A stretch of 27,943 nt of DNA from M0108 sp964523415 (GCA_964523415.1 CAZFZB010000028.1:1-27943); one strand, 5' to 3'; shown: positions 16,475 through 23,727, counted from the stretch's first letter. Notes: a model not told the origin generated them from the sequence alone. Program-made: numbers and translations.

Positions 16475-16843
16475 TCAGGCAGCGGCGGGCGGCAAGGCGT
16501 CCTTGGCCTGAGCGGCCAGGGCGGCGAAGGCCTCGCTGTCGTGATAGGCGATCTCGGCCAGAACCTTGCGGTCAAGTTCAACCCCCGCCAGCTTCAGGCC
16601 ATTGATGAGACGGCTGTAGGACAGGCCGCACTCGCGCGCAGCGGCGTTGATGCGGGCGATCCAGAGGGCGCGGAACATGCGCTTCTTCTGGCGACGGTCG
16701 CGATAGGCGTACTGGCCGGCCTTGATAACTGCCTGCTTGGCGACACGAAAGACTTTGCTGCGGGCACCGTAATACCCTTTGGCTTCGTCCAGGACCTTCT
16801 TGTGGCGTGCATGCGCTATGACGCCGCGTTTTACGCGTGGCAT
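16475..16843 (-). CDS. rplT: 50S ribosomal protein L20
   Basis: The 122-residue basic protein has the full L20 sequence, starting MPRVKRGVIAHARHKK and including GYYGARSKVFRVAKQA and RALWIARINAAARECG. It is needed for early assembly of the large ribosomal subunit, and in E. coli and Bacillus it also represses its own operon by binding the mRNA. The C-terminus is slightly extended and alanine-rich (ALPPAAA). It follows rpmI by 78 nt in the standard order. Confidence 0.98.
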   Translation of the reverse strand: MPRVKRGVIAHARHKKVLDEAKGYYGARSKVFRVAKQAVIKAGQYAYRDRRQKKRMFRALWIARINAAARECGLSYSRLINGLKLAGVELDRKVLAEIAYHDSEAFAALAAQAKDALPPAAA

Positions 16844-16921
16844 GGAATGCTTCTCCGCAAATAATTCAAATCACAATAAACTGCCGATAACCCATTGATC
16901 TTCAAAGTAATCAGGAGGGGC

Positions 16922-17119
16922 TCAACAGTAAGGCATCATCCTCATGGCCATCTTCATGTCGGCCTTGTGGAGCATGGCGGGATCACGCAGGTGGCGCTTC
17001 CGCTTGGTCGGCTTTTTTGTGAGGATGTGCCGCCGGTGAGAGGCATTCCGTTTGATTTTTCCGGAACCGTTAAACGAAAATCGCTTGGCGGCCCCACGAT
17101 TGGTTTTGATCTTGGGCAT
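16922..17119 (-). CDS. rpmI: 50S ribosomal protein L35
   Basis: The 65-residue protein starts MPKIKTNRGAAKRFS and contains HILTKKPTKRKRHLR, diagnostic of L35; the final MKMAMRMMPYC ends in an unusual cysteine where tyrosine-alanine or similar is common. The gap of 132 nt from infC contains a strong inverted repeat at 17223-17242 that could be part of the L20-responsive operator known from E. coli. Confidence 0.97.
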   Translation of the reverse strand: MPKIKTNRGAAKRFSFNGSGKIKRNASHRRHILTKKPTKRKRHLRDPAMLHKADMKMAMRMMPYC

Positions 17120-17222
17120 TTTTCAACACTCCGCTATTGATCAGGACTGATGGCGGCGATCGGAAACTGGGAATGCCATCAAGGCCATCCACCTGACGGC
17201 CCGCGGGCATCCCCAATCGCTA

Positions 17223-17242
17223 GGGTCCCGACATCGGGACCC
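17223..17242 (-). promoter_or_regulatory. Inverted repeat upstream of rpmI, possible translational operator
   Basis: Nine-base arms (GGGTCCCGA and complement) face each other across 2 nt; an 8-bp stem with a 4-nt loop is realistic. No U-run follows on the minus strand, so simple termination is unlikely. In E. coli, L20 binds structured RNA in this gap and represses rpmI-rplT; that role here is inference. Confidence 0.4.
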
Positions 17243-17251
17243 GCCTTGCCG

Positions 17252-17770
17252 CTACTTTTTCTTGGGGCCCAGAACCATCACCATCTGGCGTCCTTCCATC
17301 TGGGGCTGTTGTTCGATGATACTGATGCTTGCCAGGTCCTTTTCCACGCGCTGGAGCAACTCGAGCCCCAGATCCCGGTGGGCGTGTTCGCGCCCGCGGA
17401 AACGCATCGTGACCTTGGCCTTGTCCCCTTCGTTGAGGAAACGCGTCAGGTTGCGCAGTTTGACCTGATAGTCTCCTTCCTCCGTCCCTGGACGAAATTT
17501 GATTTCCTTGATTTCGACCTGCTTCTGATTCTTTCTCGCCTCGGCCCGCTTCTTCTTCTGATCGAAGAGAAACTTACCGAAGTCCATGAGGCGACAGACG
17601 GGAGGCTCCACGTTGGGCACGATCTCGACCAAGTCCAGACCTTCTTCAGCAGCCCGGTCCAAGGCCTCGCGGGTCCTTAGAATACCCACCTGTTGACCTT
17701 CCGCATCGATGAGCCGTACCTCAGGTACGTTGATTTCCTTGTTAACGCGGTTTCTCTTTGGCGCAGCTAT
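17252..17770 (-). CDS. infC: Translation initiation factor IF-3, with probable AUA start
   Basis: The product is 172 residues from the proposed start. The N-domain (NRVNKEINVPEVRLI) and C-domain (IKEIKFRPGTEEGDYQVKL, KVTMRFRGREHAH) are intact. IF3 binds the 30S subunit, prevents premature 50S joining and rejects non-standard start codons. No ATG or GTG is available. A TTG at 17785 exists but overlaps the Shine-Dalgarno GGAGG at 17779-17783. ATA at 17768-17770, 8 nt after GGAGG, gives the normal N-terminus MAAPKRNRVN. A rare start codon fits the known autoregulation of infC, which uses AUU in E. coli. It lies 82 nt after thrS. Confidence 0.93.
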   Translation of the reverse strand: MAAPKRNRVNKEINVPEVRLIDAEGQQVGILRTREALDRAAEEGLDLVEIVPNVEPPVCRLMDFGKFLFDQKKKRAEARKNQKQVEIKEIKFRPGTEEGDYQVKLRNLTRFLNEGDKAKVTMRFRGREHAHRDLGLELLQRVEKDLASISIIEQQPQMEGRQMVMVLGPKKK

Positions 17771-17778
17771 CGCAGGTT

Positions 17779-17783
17779 CCTCC
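17779..17783 (-). promoter_or_regulatory. Shine-Dalgarno deciding the infC start
   Basis: A perfect GGAGG on the minus strand lies 8 nt before ATA at 17770-17768. The only canonical alternative, TTG at 17785, would have its own codon run into this site, with no ribosome site upstream (only a T-rich run). The site therefore points to AUA initiation. Confidence 0.75.
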
Positions 17784-17791
17784 AATCAAGG

Positions 17792-17815
17792 AAAAAAACA
17801 GCCGGGGAACCCCGG
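17792..17815 (-). terminator. Terminator-like hairpin between thrS and infC
   Basis: On the minus strand CCGGGG and CCCCGG form a 5-6 bp stem, extended by CAG/CTG pairing across a bulge, and followed after three bases by seven T. Partial termination would separate thrS from infC expression. It lies directly before the infC ribosome site. Confidence 0.65.
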
Positions 17816-17852
17816 TCCTGAGCTTACAGGGCAGGGTATCCGCCGGCCTTGA

Positions 17853-19766
17853 TTAAACTTTAAGGGCCACTTCCCCGGTGAGCCGGGTGACGAACCCATC
17901 CAGGCTCAGGGTACCCAGATCCTGGCCCTGACGGTTACGTACCGAGAGGGTGCGGGTCTCGACCTCGCGATCGCCTGCGACCAGCAGGTAGGGCACCCTT
18001 TGCAGGGTGTGCTCGCGAATTTTAAAGCCGATTTTCTCGTTTCTCAAGTCCAGATGGACGCGGAAGCCCTTATCCGTCAGGGTGGTAGCCACTTCTCGTG
18101 CCCAGTCGGCCTGGCGATCGGTGATATTGAGTATTACGGCTTGGATAGGGGATAGCCACAGCGGCAGGGCGCCGGCATAGTGTTCGATAAGAATGCCAAT
18201 AAATCGCTCCAGGGAACCCAAGACGGCGCGGTGGAGCATGACTGGGGTCTGGCGGCTATTGTCAACGGCGATATAGTGGGCACCCAGGCGCTCCGGCATG
18301 GAGAAATCCAGCTGAATGGTGCCGAGTTGCCAGACCCGCTGCAGGCAGTCCCGAAGGGAGAACTCGATTTTGGGACCGTAAAAGGCGCCTTCGCCAGGTT
18401 GGAGGTCGAAGGCCAAACCCTTCTTGATGAGGGCGTTCTCCAGGGCCTCCTCGGCCTTGTCCCAGGTAGCATCGGACCCCACCCGCTTGGCAGGGCGGGT
18501 GGAAAACTTCACCAGCACCTCGTCGAATCCGAAGTCCCGGTATATACCGTAGAGCAAATCGATGAAGTCCAGGACCTCAGCAAGGATTTGGTTCTCGGTG
18601 CAAAAGATGTGGGCATCATCCTGGACGAAGTTGCGTACACGCATCAGTCCGTGCAAGGTCCCGGAGGGCTCATTGCGGTGACAGGAGCCGAACTCCGCGA
18701 GACGCACGGGCAAGTCGCGGTAGCTCTTGAGACCGTGATTGAAAATTTGAATGTGGGCGGGGCAGTTCATAGGCTTGATGGCAAAGACCCGCTCCTCGGC
18801 CTCCGTGACGAACATGTCGCTTCGGAACTTTTCCCAGTGGCCAGACCGCTCCCAGAGGCTGCGATCGATGATCTGTGGGGTATGGACCTCCAGGTAGCCA
18901 TGTCCCCTCAGTTTGGACCGTATATAGTCCTCAAGGATTAAATAGATGGTCCAACCCTTGTCATGCCAGAAGACCATGCCGGGGGCCTCTTCCTGGGTAT
19001 GGAAGAGATCCAGGGCCTTGCCTAGCTTGCGGTGGTCGCGTTTCTCGGCCTCCGCCAGGCGGTGGAGGTAATCCTTGAGTTCCTTGCGGTCACGCCAGGC
19101 GGTGCCATAGATGCGTTGCAGCATGGGTTGTGAGGAGTCGCCCCGCCAGTAGGCGCCAGCTACCTTCATCAGCTTGAAGCCATTGCCGAGCTTGCCGGTG
19201 CTTGGCAGATGAGGGCCTCGACAGACGTCGAACCAATCGCCCTGGCGATAGATGGAGACCTCTTCCCCCTCGGGAATGATGTTCTCGATGATCTGGACCT
19301 TGAAGTCCTCGCCAATGCGGGCGAAGAGGGCCTTGGCCTCCTCGCGGTCCCAGACCTCGCGCTCAAGGGGCAGGTCGCGGGCGACGATCTCGTGCATGCG
19401 CTGCTCGATCGAAATCAGGTCCTCCGGGGTGAAGGGTTCAGCGCGGGAAAAGTCGTAATAGAAGCCGTCCTCGATGGCGGGGCCTATGGTTACCTGGGTG
19501 CCGGGATAAAGCTCCTGGACCGCCTGTGCCATGACATGGGCGGCATCATGGCGCAGCAGCATCAGGGCGTCTTCGTCCCGGATGGTGACGATGGCCAGGC
19601 TCGCATCGTGGGCTATGATATGAGAGGTATCGACGAGGTGGCCATCGACCCTGCCAGCGAGAGCGGCACGGGCCAGCCCCGGCCCAATGCTGGCGGCGAT
19701 CTGAGCTACGGACTGCGGGGTGTCGAAGGACTTAAGGGTACCGTCGGGAAGGGTGATCCGGGGCAT
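17853..19766 (-). CDS. thrS: Threonyl-tRNA synthetase
   Basis: The 637-residue enzyme has the expected order: TGS domain (1-61), the editing domain with RHDAAHVMAQAV near residue 75, the class II core and the C-terminal anticodon-binding domain. Zinc ligands are recognisable: Cys335 in NCPAHIQIF, the His in GTLHGLMR and the His in PVMLHRAVLG. It charges tRNA-Thr and removes mischarged serine. The ATG at 19766 has only a weak ribosome site. Just upstream is a hairpin that mimics the tRNA-Thr anticodon arm, matching autoregulation as in E. coli. It is the first gene of the minus-strand translation operon. Confidence 0.98.
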   Translation of the reverse strand: MPRITLPDGTLKSFDTPQSVAQIAASIGPGLARAALAGRVDGHLVDTSHIIAHDASLAIVTIRDEDALMLLRHDAAHVMAQAVQELYPGTQVTIGPAIEDGFYYDFSRAEPFTPEDLISIEQRMHEIVARDLPLEREVWDREEAKALFARIGEDFKVQIIENIIPEGEEVSIYRQGDWFDVCRGPHLPSTGKLGNGFKLMKVAGAYWRGDSSQPMLQRIYGTAWRDRKELKDYLHRLAEAEKRDHRKLGKALDLFHTQEEAPGMVFWHDKGWTIYLILEDYIRSKLRGHGYLEVHTPQIIDRSLWERSGHWEKFRSDMFVTEAEERVFAIKPMNCPAHIQIFNHGLKSYRDLPVRLAEFGSCHRNEPSGTLHGLMRVRNFVQDDAHIFCTENQILAEVLDFIDLLYGIYRDFGFDEVLVKFSTRPAKRVGSDATWDKAEEALENALIKKGLAFDLQPGEGAFYGPKIEFSLRDCLQRVWQLGTIQLDFSMPERLGAHYIAVDNSRQTPVMLHRAVLGSLERFIGILIEHYAGALPLWLSPIQAVILNITDRQADWAREVATTLTDKGFRVHLDLRNEKIGFKIREHTLQRVPYLLVAGDREVETRTLSVRNRQGQDLGTLSLDGFVTRLTGEVALKV

Positions 19767-19787
19767 GGACGTTTGCCAGTTCAGTGG

Positions 19788-19806
19788 TGATCGGTACGAG
19801 GGATCA
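19788..19806 (-). promoter_or_regulatory. Candidate thrS operator mimicking tRNA-Thr anticodon arm
   Basis: On the minus strand TGATC pairs with GATCA around the 9-nt loop CCTCGTACC. Inside the loop is T-CGT-A, i.e. U33, anticodon CGU and A37 of tRNA-Thr. C, G and U of CGU lie at -32, -31 and -30 from the thrS ATG, very close to the anticodon-like bases of the E. coli thrS operator, which ThrRS binds to block its own translation. The adjacent palindrome ATCACGTGAT (19803-19812) offers a competing fold. Confidence 0.6.
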
Positions 19807-19848
19807 CGTGATTCAGTTCATGGCCAACAACAGGACGCCGGCCGCCAC

Positions 19849-19913
19849 TAAAACAAAACTACCCGCCCTGGCCTACAGCCCTAGGTGTGGGATGAGGCCA
19901 AGCGACGGGTAGT
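19849..19913 (-). terminator. Intrinsic terminator after tRNA-Val
   Basis: On the minus strand ACTACCCG pairs with CGGGTAGT and, inside it, TGGCCT pairs with AGGCCA; the hairpin is followed by TTTTGTTTT. It lies 9 nt past the tRNA CCA end, so it ends the tRNA transcript and separates it from thrS. Confidence 0.8.
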
Positions 19914-19921
19914 GAAGCAAT

Positions 19922-19998
19922 TGGTAGGCGCGATTGGGCTCGAACCAACGACCCCCACCATGTCAAGGTGGTGCTCTAACCAACTGAGCTACGCGCCT
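19922..19998 (-). tRNA. tRNA-Val (GAC anticodon)
   Basis: The 77-nt cloverleaf is complete: acceptor AGGCGCG pairs with CGCGCCT, followed by A and an encoded CCA. The D arm (GTAGCTCAGTTGGTTAGAGC), the anticodon stem CCACC/GGTGG around TTGACAT, and the T arm with GGTTCGAGCCC are standard. The anticodon GAC reads GUC and GUU. The anticodon arm agrees closely with E. coli tRNA-Val GAC. Confidence 0.97.
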
Positions 19999-20015
19999 GT
20001 CGTCTGAAGGCCGGG

Positions 20016-20044
20016 ATCATACAGACCCATAGGGGAGGGTGCAA
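20016..20044 (-). promoter_or_regulatory. Promoter of tRNA-Val
   Basis: On the minus strand TTGCAC (20044-20039) and TATGAT (20021-20016) have the ideal 17-nt spacer. The bases after the -10 are CCCGGCC, the GC-rich discriminator typical of stable-RNA promoters under stringent control. Transcription would start about 10 nt before the tRNA. Confidence 0.8.
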
Positions 20045-20110
20045 GGACCAATTTGGCCCCAGTGGGCTCGGCTCTCTGGTAACTTCCCTCAGAATAGCCT
20101 GAGACTCACT

Positions 20111-20116
20111 TATAAT
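20111..20116 (+). promoter_or_regulatory. Probable -10 box of the fumarase gene
   Basis: A perfect TATAAT lies 37 nt before the start codon. No good -35 is found at 16-18 nt, so an activator may be required. It is divergent from the tRNA-Val promoter, with about 65 nt between the two -35 and -10 areas. Confidence 0.5.
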
Positions 20117-20152
20117 GGCCTTTACCGCGCGTCCACCAAAGGCTCAACCCTA

Positions 20153-21679
20153 ATGACAAGCATCCGCCAAGAAGACCTGATCGCAAGCATTGCTGACGCC
20201 CTTCAGTTTATCTCTTATTACCACCCTCTCGATTATATTCGCGCCTTGGGCACGGCCTACGAAAGGGAGGAATCGCCCGCGGCTCGCGACGCCATGGCAC
20301 AGATCCTCTATAACTCACGGCTCTGTGCTGAAGGGCACAGGCCCATCTGCCAGGATACCGGCATGGTTATCGTCTTCCTGGAGGTCGGAATGAATGTGCG
20401 TTGGGAGGCCACCCAGGGCCTCCAGGAAATGGTGGATGAGGGAGTGCGCCGTGCCTACCAGCACCCTGACAACCGGCTGCGAGCCTCTATGGTCGCGCCT
20501 CCCTATGGGGAGCGCCGCAATACTCGCGACAATACCCCGGCCGTGGTTCACGTCAGCCTGGTGGCCGGGGATAAGGTCAAGGTCAAACTGGCGGCGAAAG
20601 GCGGCGGATCCGAGAACAAATCCAAGTTTGCCATTCTCAACCCCAGCGATAGCCTGGTGGACTGGGTGCTGAAGACGGTTCCCCTCATGGGTGCCGGTTG
20701 GTGCCCACCGGGTATGCTCGGAATCGGCATCGGCGGGTCCGCCGAGAAGGCCATGCTGCTGGCCAAGGAGGCCCTCATGGATGAGATCGACATCCAGGAA
20801 CTCAAGGCTAGGGGTCCCAGCAATACCTTGGATGCACTTAGATTGGAGCTTTACGAAAAGGTCAATGCCCTCGGCATCGGAGCCCAAGGCCTGGGGGGGC
20901 TGACCACGGTCCTCGATGTCAAGATCAAGGATTATCCCACCCATGCCGCCTCCCTGCCGGTGGCCATGATTCCCAACTGTGCCGCCACCCGTCATATTGA
21001 GTTTACTCTGGACGGCAGTGGCCCGGCCGAGTTGTCCCCGCCGCGCTTAGAGGATTGGCCGGATGTTGTCTGGCAGGCTGATACCCAGGCCATTCGCGTA
21101 AACCTGGACGAGATGACTAAAGAGAGTATCGCCCAATGGCAGCCCGGAGACCGCCTACTTCTCAGTGGCAAGCTACTTACCGGCCGTGACGCCGCCCACA
21201 AGCGTCTGACGGATCTCCTCAACCGGGGCGAGGCCTTGCCGGAGGGAGTGGATCTCACTAACCGCTTTATCTATTACGTCGGCCCTGTAGATCCCGTTCG
21301 CGACGAGGTGGTCGGACCCGCCGGCCCTACCACCGCGACCCGCATGGATAAGTTCACTGACCAGATGTTAGCCCAGACCGGCCTCATCGGGATGGTGGGT
21401 AAGGCCGAGCGGGGCCCCCTCGCCATCGAGGCCATCAAGAGGCATGGTGCCGTCTATCTCATGGCCGTCGGCGGGGCGGCCTATCTGGTCGCCAAGGCAA
21501 TTAAAGGCTCGCGGTTGGTGGCCTTTGAGGACCTGGGCATGGAGGCCATCCGCGAGTTCGACGTCGTCGATATGCCGGTTACGGTTGCCGTGGATAGCCG
21601 CGGTAGTTCAGTGCACCTGACTGGCCCCGCCGAATGGCAGGCGCGGATCGGCAAGATTGCGGTCGTGGCCGGGGGTTAG
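20153..21679 (+). CDS. Class I fumarate hydratase (iron-sulfur fumarase)
   Basis: The 508-residue enzyme interconverts fumarate and malate in the TCA cycle. It has both class I parts, the N-terminal cluster domain and the C-terminal domain (from about residue 330) with the GPVDP and GPTTATRMD segments. The three [4Fe-4S] ligands are Cys66 (RPICQDTGM), Cys184 (GWCPPGM) and Cys276 (IPNCAATRH), with spacing close to that of E. coli FumA. The open frame extends to 20039, but ATG 20153 is chosen: it follows the -10 box and an AAAGG, and it gives the normal N-terminus. The cluster is oxygen-sensitive in this class, which suits a bacterium living with low oxygen. It is single, followed by a tRNA on the other strand. 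Confidence 0.95.
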   Translation: MTSIRQEDLIASIADALQFISYYHPLDYIRALGTAYEREESPAARDAMAQILYNSRLCAEGHRPICQDTGMVIVFLEVGMNVRWEATQGLQEMVDEGVRRAYQHPDNRLRASMVAPPYGERRNTRDNTPAVVHVSLVAGDKVKVKLAAKGGGSENKSKFAILNPSDSLVDWVLKTVPLMGAGWCPPGMLGIGIGGSAEKAMLLAKEALMDEIDIQELKARGPSNTLDALRLELYEKVNALGIGAQGLGGLTTVLDVKIKDYPTHAASLPVAMIPNCAATRHIEFTLDGSGPAELSPPRLEDWPDVVWQADTQAIRVNLDEMTKESIAQWQPGDRLLLSGKLLTGRDAAHKRLTDLLNRGEALPEGVDLTNRFIYYVGPVDPVRDEVVGPAGPTTATRMDKFTDQMLAQTGLIGMVGKAERGPLAIEAIKRHGAVYLMAVGGAAYLVAKAIKGSRLVAFEDLGMEAIREFDVVDMPVTVAVDSRGSSVHLTGPAEWQARIGKIAVVAGG

Positions 21680-21842
21680 AAGGGCGGGTTGGGCAGGCGG
21701 TAGCCGTCACCAATCAGCAGGGTCGATCACCAGGGATCGACCAATTTTCAGTGACGAGGCCATCAGGCGTAACCATTGTTGGGTGGACGTCGCCTGGTGG
21801 GGACAGTGGCAGGTTATAGGGATATAGCTCATTGACAGTGAA

Positions 21843-21918
21843 TGGTGGAGCCGAGGGGGATCGAACCCCTGACCTATGCATTGCGAACGCATCGCTCTCC
21901 CAGCTGAGCTACGGCCCC
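21843..21918 (-). tRNA. tRNA-Ala (CGC anticodon)
   Basis: The 76-nt cloverleaf has acceptor GGGGCCG against CGGCTCC, which gives the G3-U70 pair that marks alanine tRNA, followed by A and an encoded CCA. The D arm is GTAGCTCAGCTGGGAGAGC. The anticodon loop TTCGCAA gives CGC, which reads only GCG. This supplements the usual UGC and GGC alanine tRNAs and suits a GC-rich genome. Confidence 0.96.
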
Positions 21919-22292
21919 ATGAGTCAGACCTCGGGTAGTTGGCGGACCGGGGATCTGCACTGCAGCGGTCCTAGGCTGCCGAGGCTGGAGATTGTAGCAT
22001 CACAGGAACCCCCGAGGACAATCGATCTCAGTCTTGAACTCGATCGGAAAGGCTAGGATCGGCTAATCCAGGGTTGGGGAATTCCGTGTCAATGTGGTTC
22101 AGATTTTGTTAGAGTCCGCAGTAGGACGCGGGTTTGAGATGGGTCCAGGGACACTAAATTCAAAACCAGTTCCGGGTTGCTTTTCTGCGGCTATCCGGGA
22201 AGGTAGGAGGTTGTTTTATAAGGAAATGCAGAAATTAAAATCCACCAACTAACAAAATGCCATCCCAAAGTAGGATGGAGGAGTTTGCCATC
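21919..22292. other. Intergenic region upstream of tRNA-Ala and the DsrC-like gene
   Basis: No gene is seen in these 374 nt. The left half should hold the tRNA-Ala promoter: on the minus strand an extended -10, TGCTACAAT, ends at 21991, with TTGTCC 19 nt upstream at 22021-22016. The right half (22080-22260) is AT-rich and probably carries the promoter of the DsrC-like gene, but I see no box pair with normal spacing; TATAAG at 22217-22222 is the best -10 candidate. Confidence 0.4.
21991..22021 (-). promoter_or_regulatory. Possible promoter of tRNA-Ala
   Basis: TTGTCC (22021-22016) and TACAAT (21996-21991) are separated by 19 nt; TGC directly before the -10 makes an extended -10 element. It would leave a leader of about 65 nt before the tRNA. 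Confidence 0.4.
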
Positions 22293-22634
22293 ATGCCTTC
22301 AATGCAGATTGCCGGCCGTGACCTGGATGTGAACCGCAAAGGCTTTATAGCTAGTTTCGATGATTGGGATCGTGAGGTGGCCGAGGCATTGGCCGCTGAT
22401 CAGGGCTTAGTCCTGACTCCTCGCCATTGGCTGGTTATCGAGTATCTGCGGGAATACTACGAGGAGTTTGGGCATCCACCTTCGCCCAAGCTGGTCATCC
22501 GTGCCATTGGGGATGAGATTAGCCCCCATATTGCTTGTACCCGGCGCACCTTGGACGGGCTGTTTCCTGGCGGGGGGTGCAAACAAGCGTGTCACATTGC
22601 CGGCCTGCCGGAATATTTTTGCCATTCCTGCTAA
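22293..22634 (+). CDS. DsrC/TusE-family sulfur-relay protein with unusual C-terminus
   Basis: The product is 113 residues. ATG 22293 is chosen because GGAGGAG lies 9 nt upstream; the frame is open to an ATG at 22257 without a ribosome site. The fold signature runs from GRDLDVNRKGF through TPRHWLVIEYLREYYEEFG to the C-terminal arm LFPGGGCKQACHIAGLP. Family members carry sulfur as persulfide or trisulfide for sirohaem sulfite reductase (DsrC) or tRNA thiolation (TusE). The conserved KQAC cysteine is Cys100. The usual penultimate cysteine is replaced: the tail is EYFCHSC, with Cys110 and Cys113, the last residue. Cys82 and Cys96 are extra. It stands apart from dsr or tus genes, so its partner is unknown. 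Confidence 0.88.
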   Translation: MPSMQIAGRDLDVNRKGFIASFDDWDREVAEALAADQGLVLTPRHWLVIEYLREYYEEFGHPPSPKLVIRAIGDEISPHIACTRRTLDGLFPGGGCKQACHIAGLPEYFCHSC

Positions 22635-22665
22635 CCCGCAGTCTCTCGCAAGGACCATTAACTCG

Positions 22666-22695
22666 CGGCGGCGGGGTTTTCAATACCCGCCGCCG
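22666..22695 (+). terminator. Strong hairpin after the DsrC-like gene
   Basis: CGGCGGCGGG pairs perfectly with CCCGCCGCCG over a 10-nt AT-rich loop. No T-run follows on the plus strand, so it may stabilise the mRNA end or give weak termination. Confidence 0.5.
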
Positions 22696-22793
22696 TAAGC
22701 ACTCCTGTCAGTGGCAGGGGATTAATGCCAACTCGATAAGGTCCGGACAACAAAATGCTTGTTCTTTTCGGGTGGTTGGACTTGGCTATGTGC

Positions 22794-23603
22794 CTAAGGC
22801 CGTAGCAGGAGCTCCAGTACCAACTTGCTCCCAAAATAGGCGAGGATGAGGGTGACGAACCCGCTCAATGTCCAGATGATGGCCGTCTTGCCTCGCCAAC
22901 CGTAACGAAAGCGACCGATTAGCAGGCTGCCGAACATCAGCCAGCCCAGCGTGGACAAAACGGTTTTGTGGACCAGATGTTGGGCGAACATGTTTTCCAG
23001 AAAGGCAAAACCGCTCAGGAGGGCCAAGGTGAGCAGGACGAAGCCTGTACCTATCATTTCAAAGAGCATGCTCTCCATGGTCTGTAACGGTGGCAGGGCG
23101 CGGATGAAACCTCCAGTTTGACGCCTGCGGAGATGATGGTCCTGGATCGCTAGCAGGATGGCCTGAACGCTGGCTAGGGTCAGCAGGCTGTAGGCCAGCA
23201 TAGAGATGAGTACGTGGATTTTGATGCCCCATCCTACTGCTGGACGCAAGAAGGCAGGACTCGGAAAGCCTACTTCCAGCGCCAATGTCAAGGCAGCAAC
23301 GGGCAGGAGCACCAAGCCAAGATTCTCTACGGGCTTGGTGAAACTGGAGATGAGGAAGAGGGCAATGACGGTCCAGGAGGTAAGAACCAAGGCATTGAAA
23401 AAGGCAAGATTAAGTCCTGGATGGCTGAAAATGCCCTCATAAAGCAGCCAGGCGTGAAGTAGTAGCCCCAATGATACAAGCCATAAGGCCAGGGTTCGGG
23501 GCGGTAACCGGGGGAGATCACGCCCGAGGAGACGCCAGCCTATCAGGCCTGTTGCACTGAGATAAAGGGCGATCGCGGTCAGGGTTAAGTAAAGGTGGAT
23601 CAT
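22794..23603 (-). CDS. CcsA/HemX-type cytochrome c assembly family membrane protein (YpjD-like)
   Basis: The 269-residue inner-membrane protein has about eight transmembrane helices and belongs to the CcsA/CcmF/HemX superfamily. Conserved His residues lie in GIKIHVLISMLAYSLL and in AQHLVHKTVLS, where they could ligate haem. The complete tryptophan-rich haem-handling motif of true CcsA is not present, so it fits the YpjD group, whose members lie next to ffh in many gammaproteobacteria. The exact function of the YpjD group is not settled. It is divergent from ffh, sharing the 192-nt gap. Confidence 0.85.
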   Translation of the reverse strand: MIHLYLTLTAIALYLSATGLIGWRLLGRDLPRLPPRTLALWLVSLGLLLHAWLLYEGIFSHPGLNLAFFNALVLTSWTVIALFLISSFTKPVENLGLVLLPVAALTLALEVGFPSPAFLRPAVGWGIKIHVLISMLAYSLLTLASVQAILLAIQDHHLRRRQTGGFIRALPPLQTMESMLFEMIGTGFVLLTLALLSGFAFLENMFAQHLVHKTVLSTLGWLMFGSLLIGRFRYGWRGKTAIIWTLSGFVTLILAYFGSKLVLELLLRP

Positions 23604-23721
23604 GTTGGTGGATCATCGCATAAAGGCGGCGCGGGGGAAACGATACCGGCGGAACGACTGATCCTTGATGCGCAGGGACCGGGCTTGAAAGCTTGGCACA
23701 TCCACCCGGGAACCCCTGCAT

Positions 23722-23727
23722 TATACT
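23722..23727 (+). promoter_or_regulatory. Possible -10 box of ffh
   Basis: TATACT lies 68 nt before the ffh start. No good -35 at 17 nt is seen (TTGGCA at 23693 is 23 nt away). Between it and the start is the small inverted repeat GGGTCT/AGACCC. Modest support only. Confidence 0.3.

Noticed and set aside
18180..18941. 253-codon plus-strand frame
   Set aside because: It is the complement of thrS, whose product is unmistakable.
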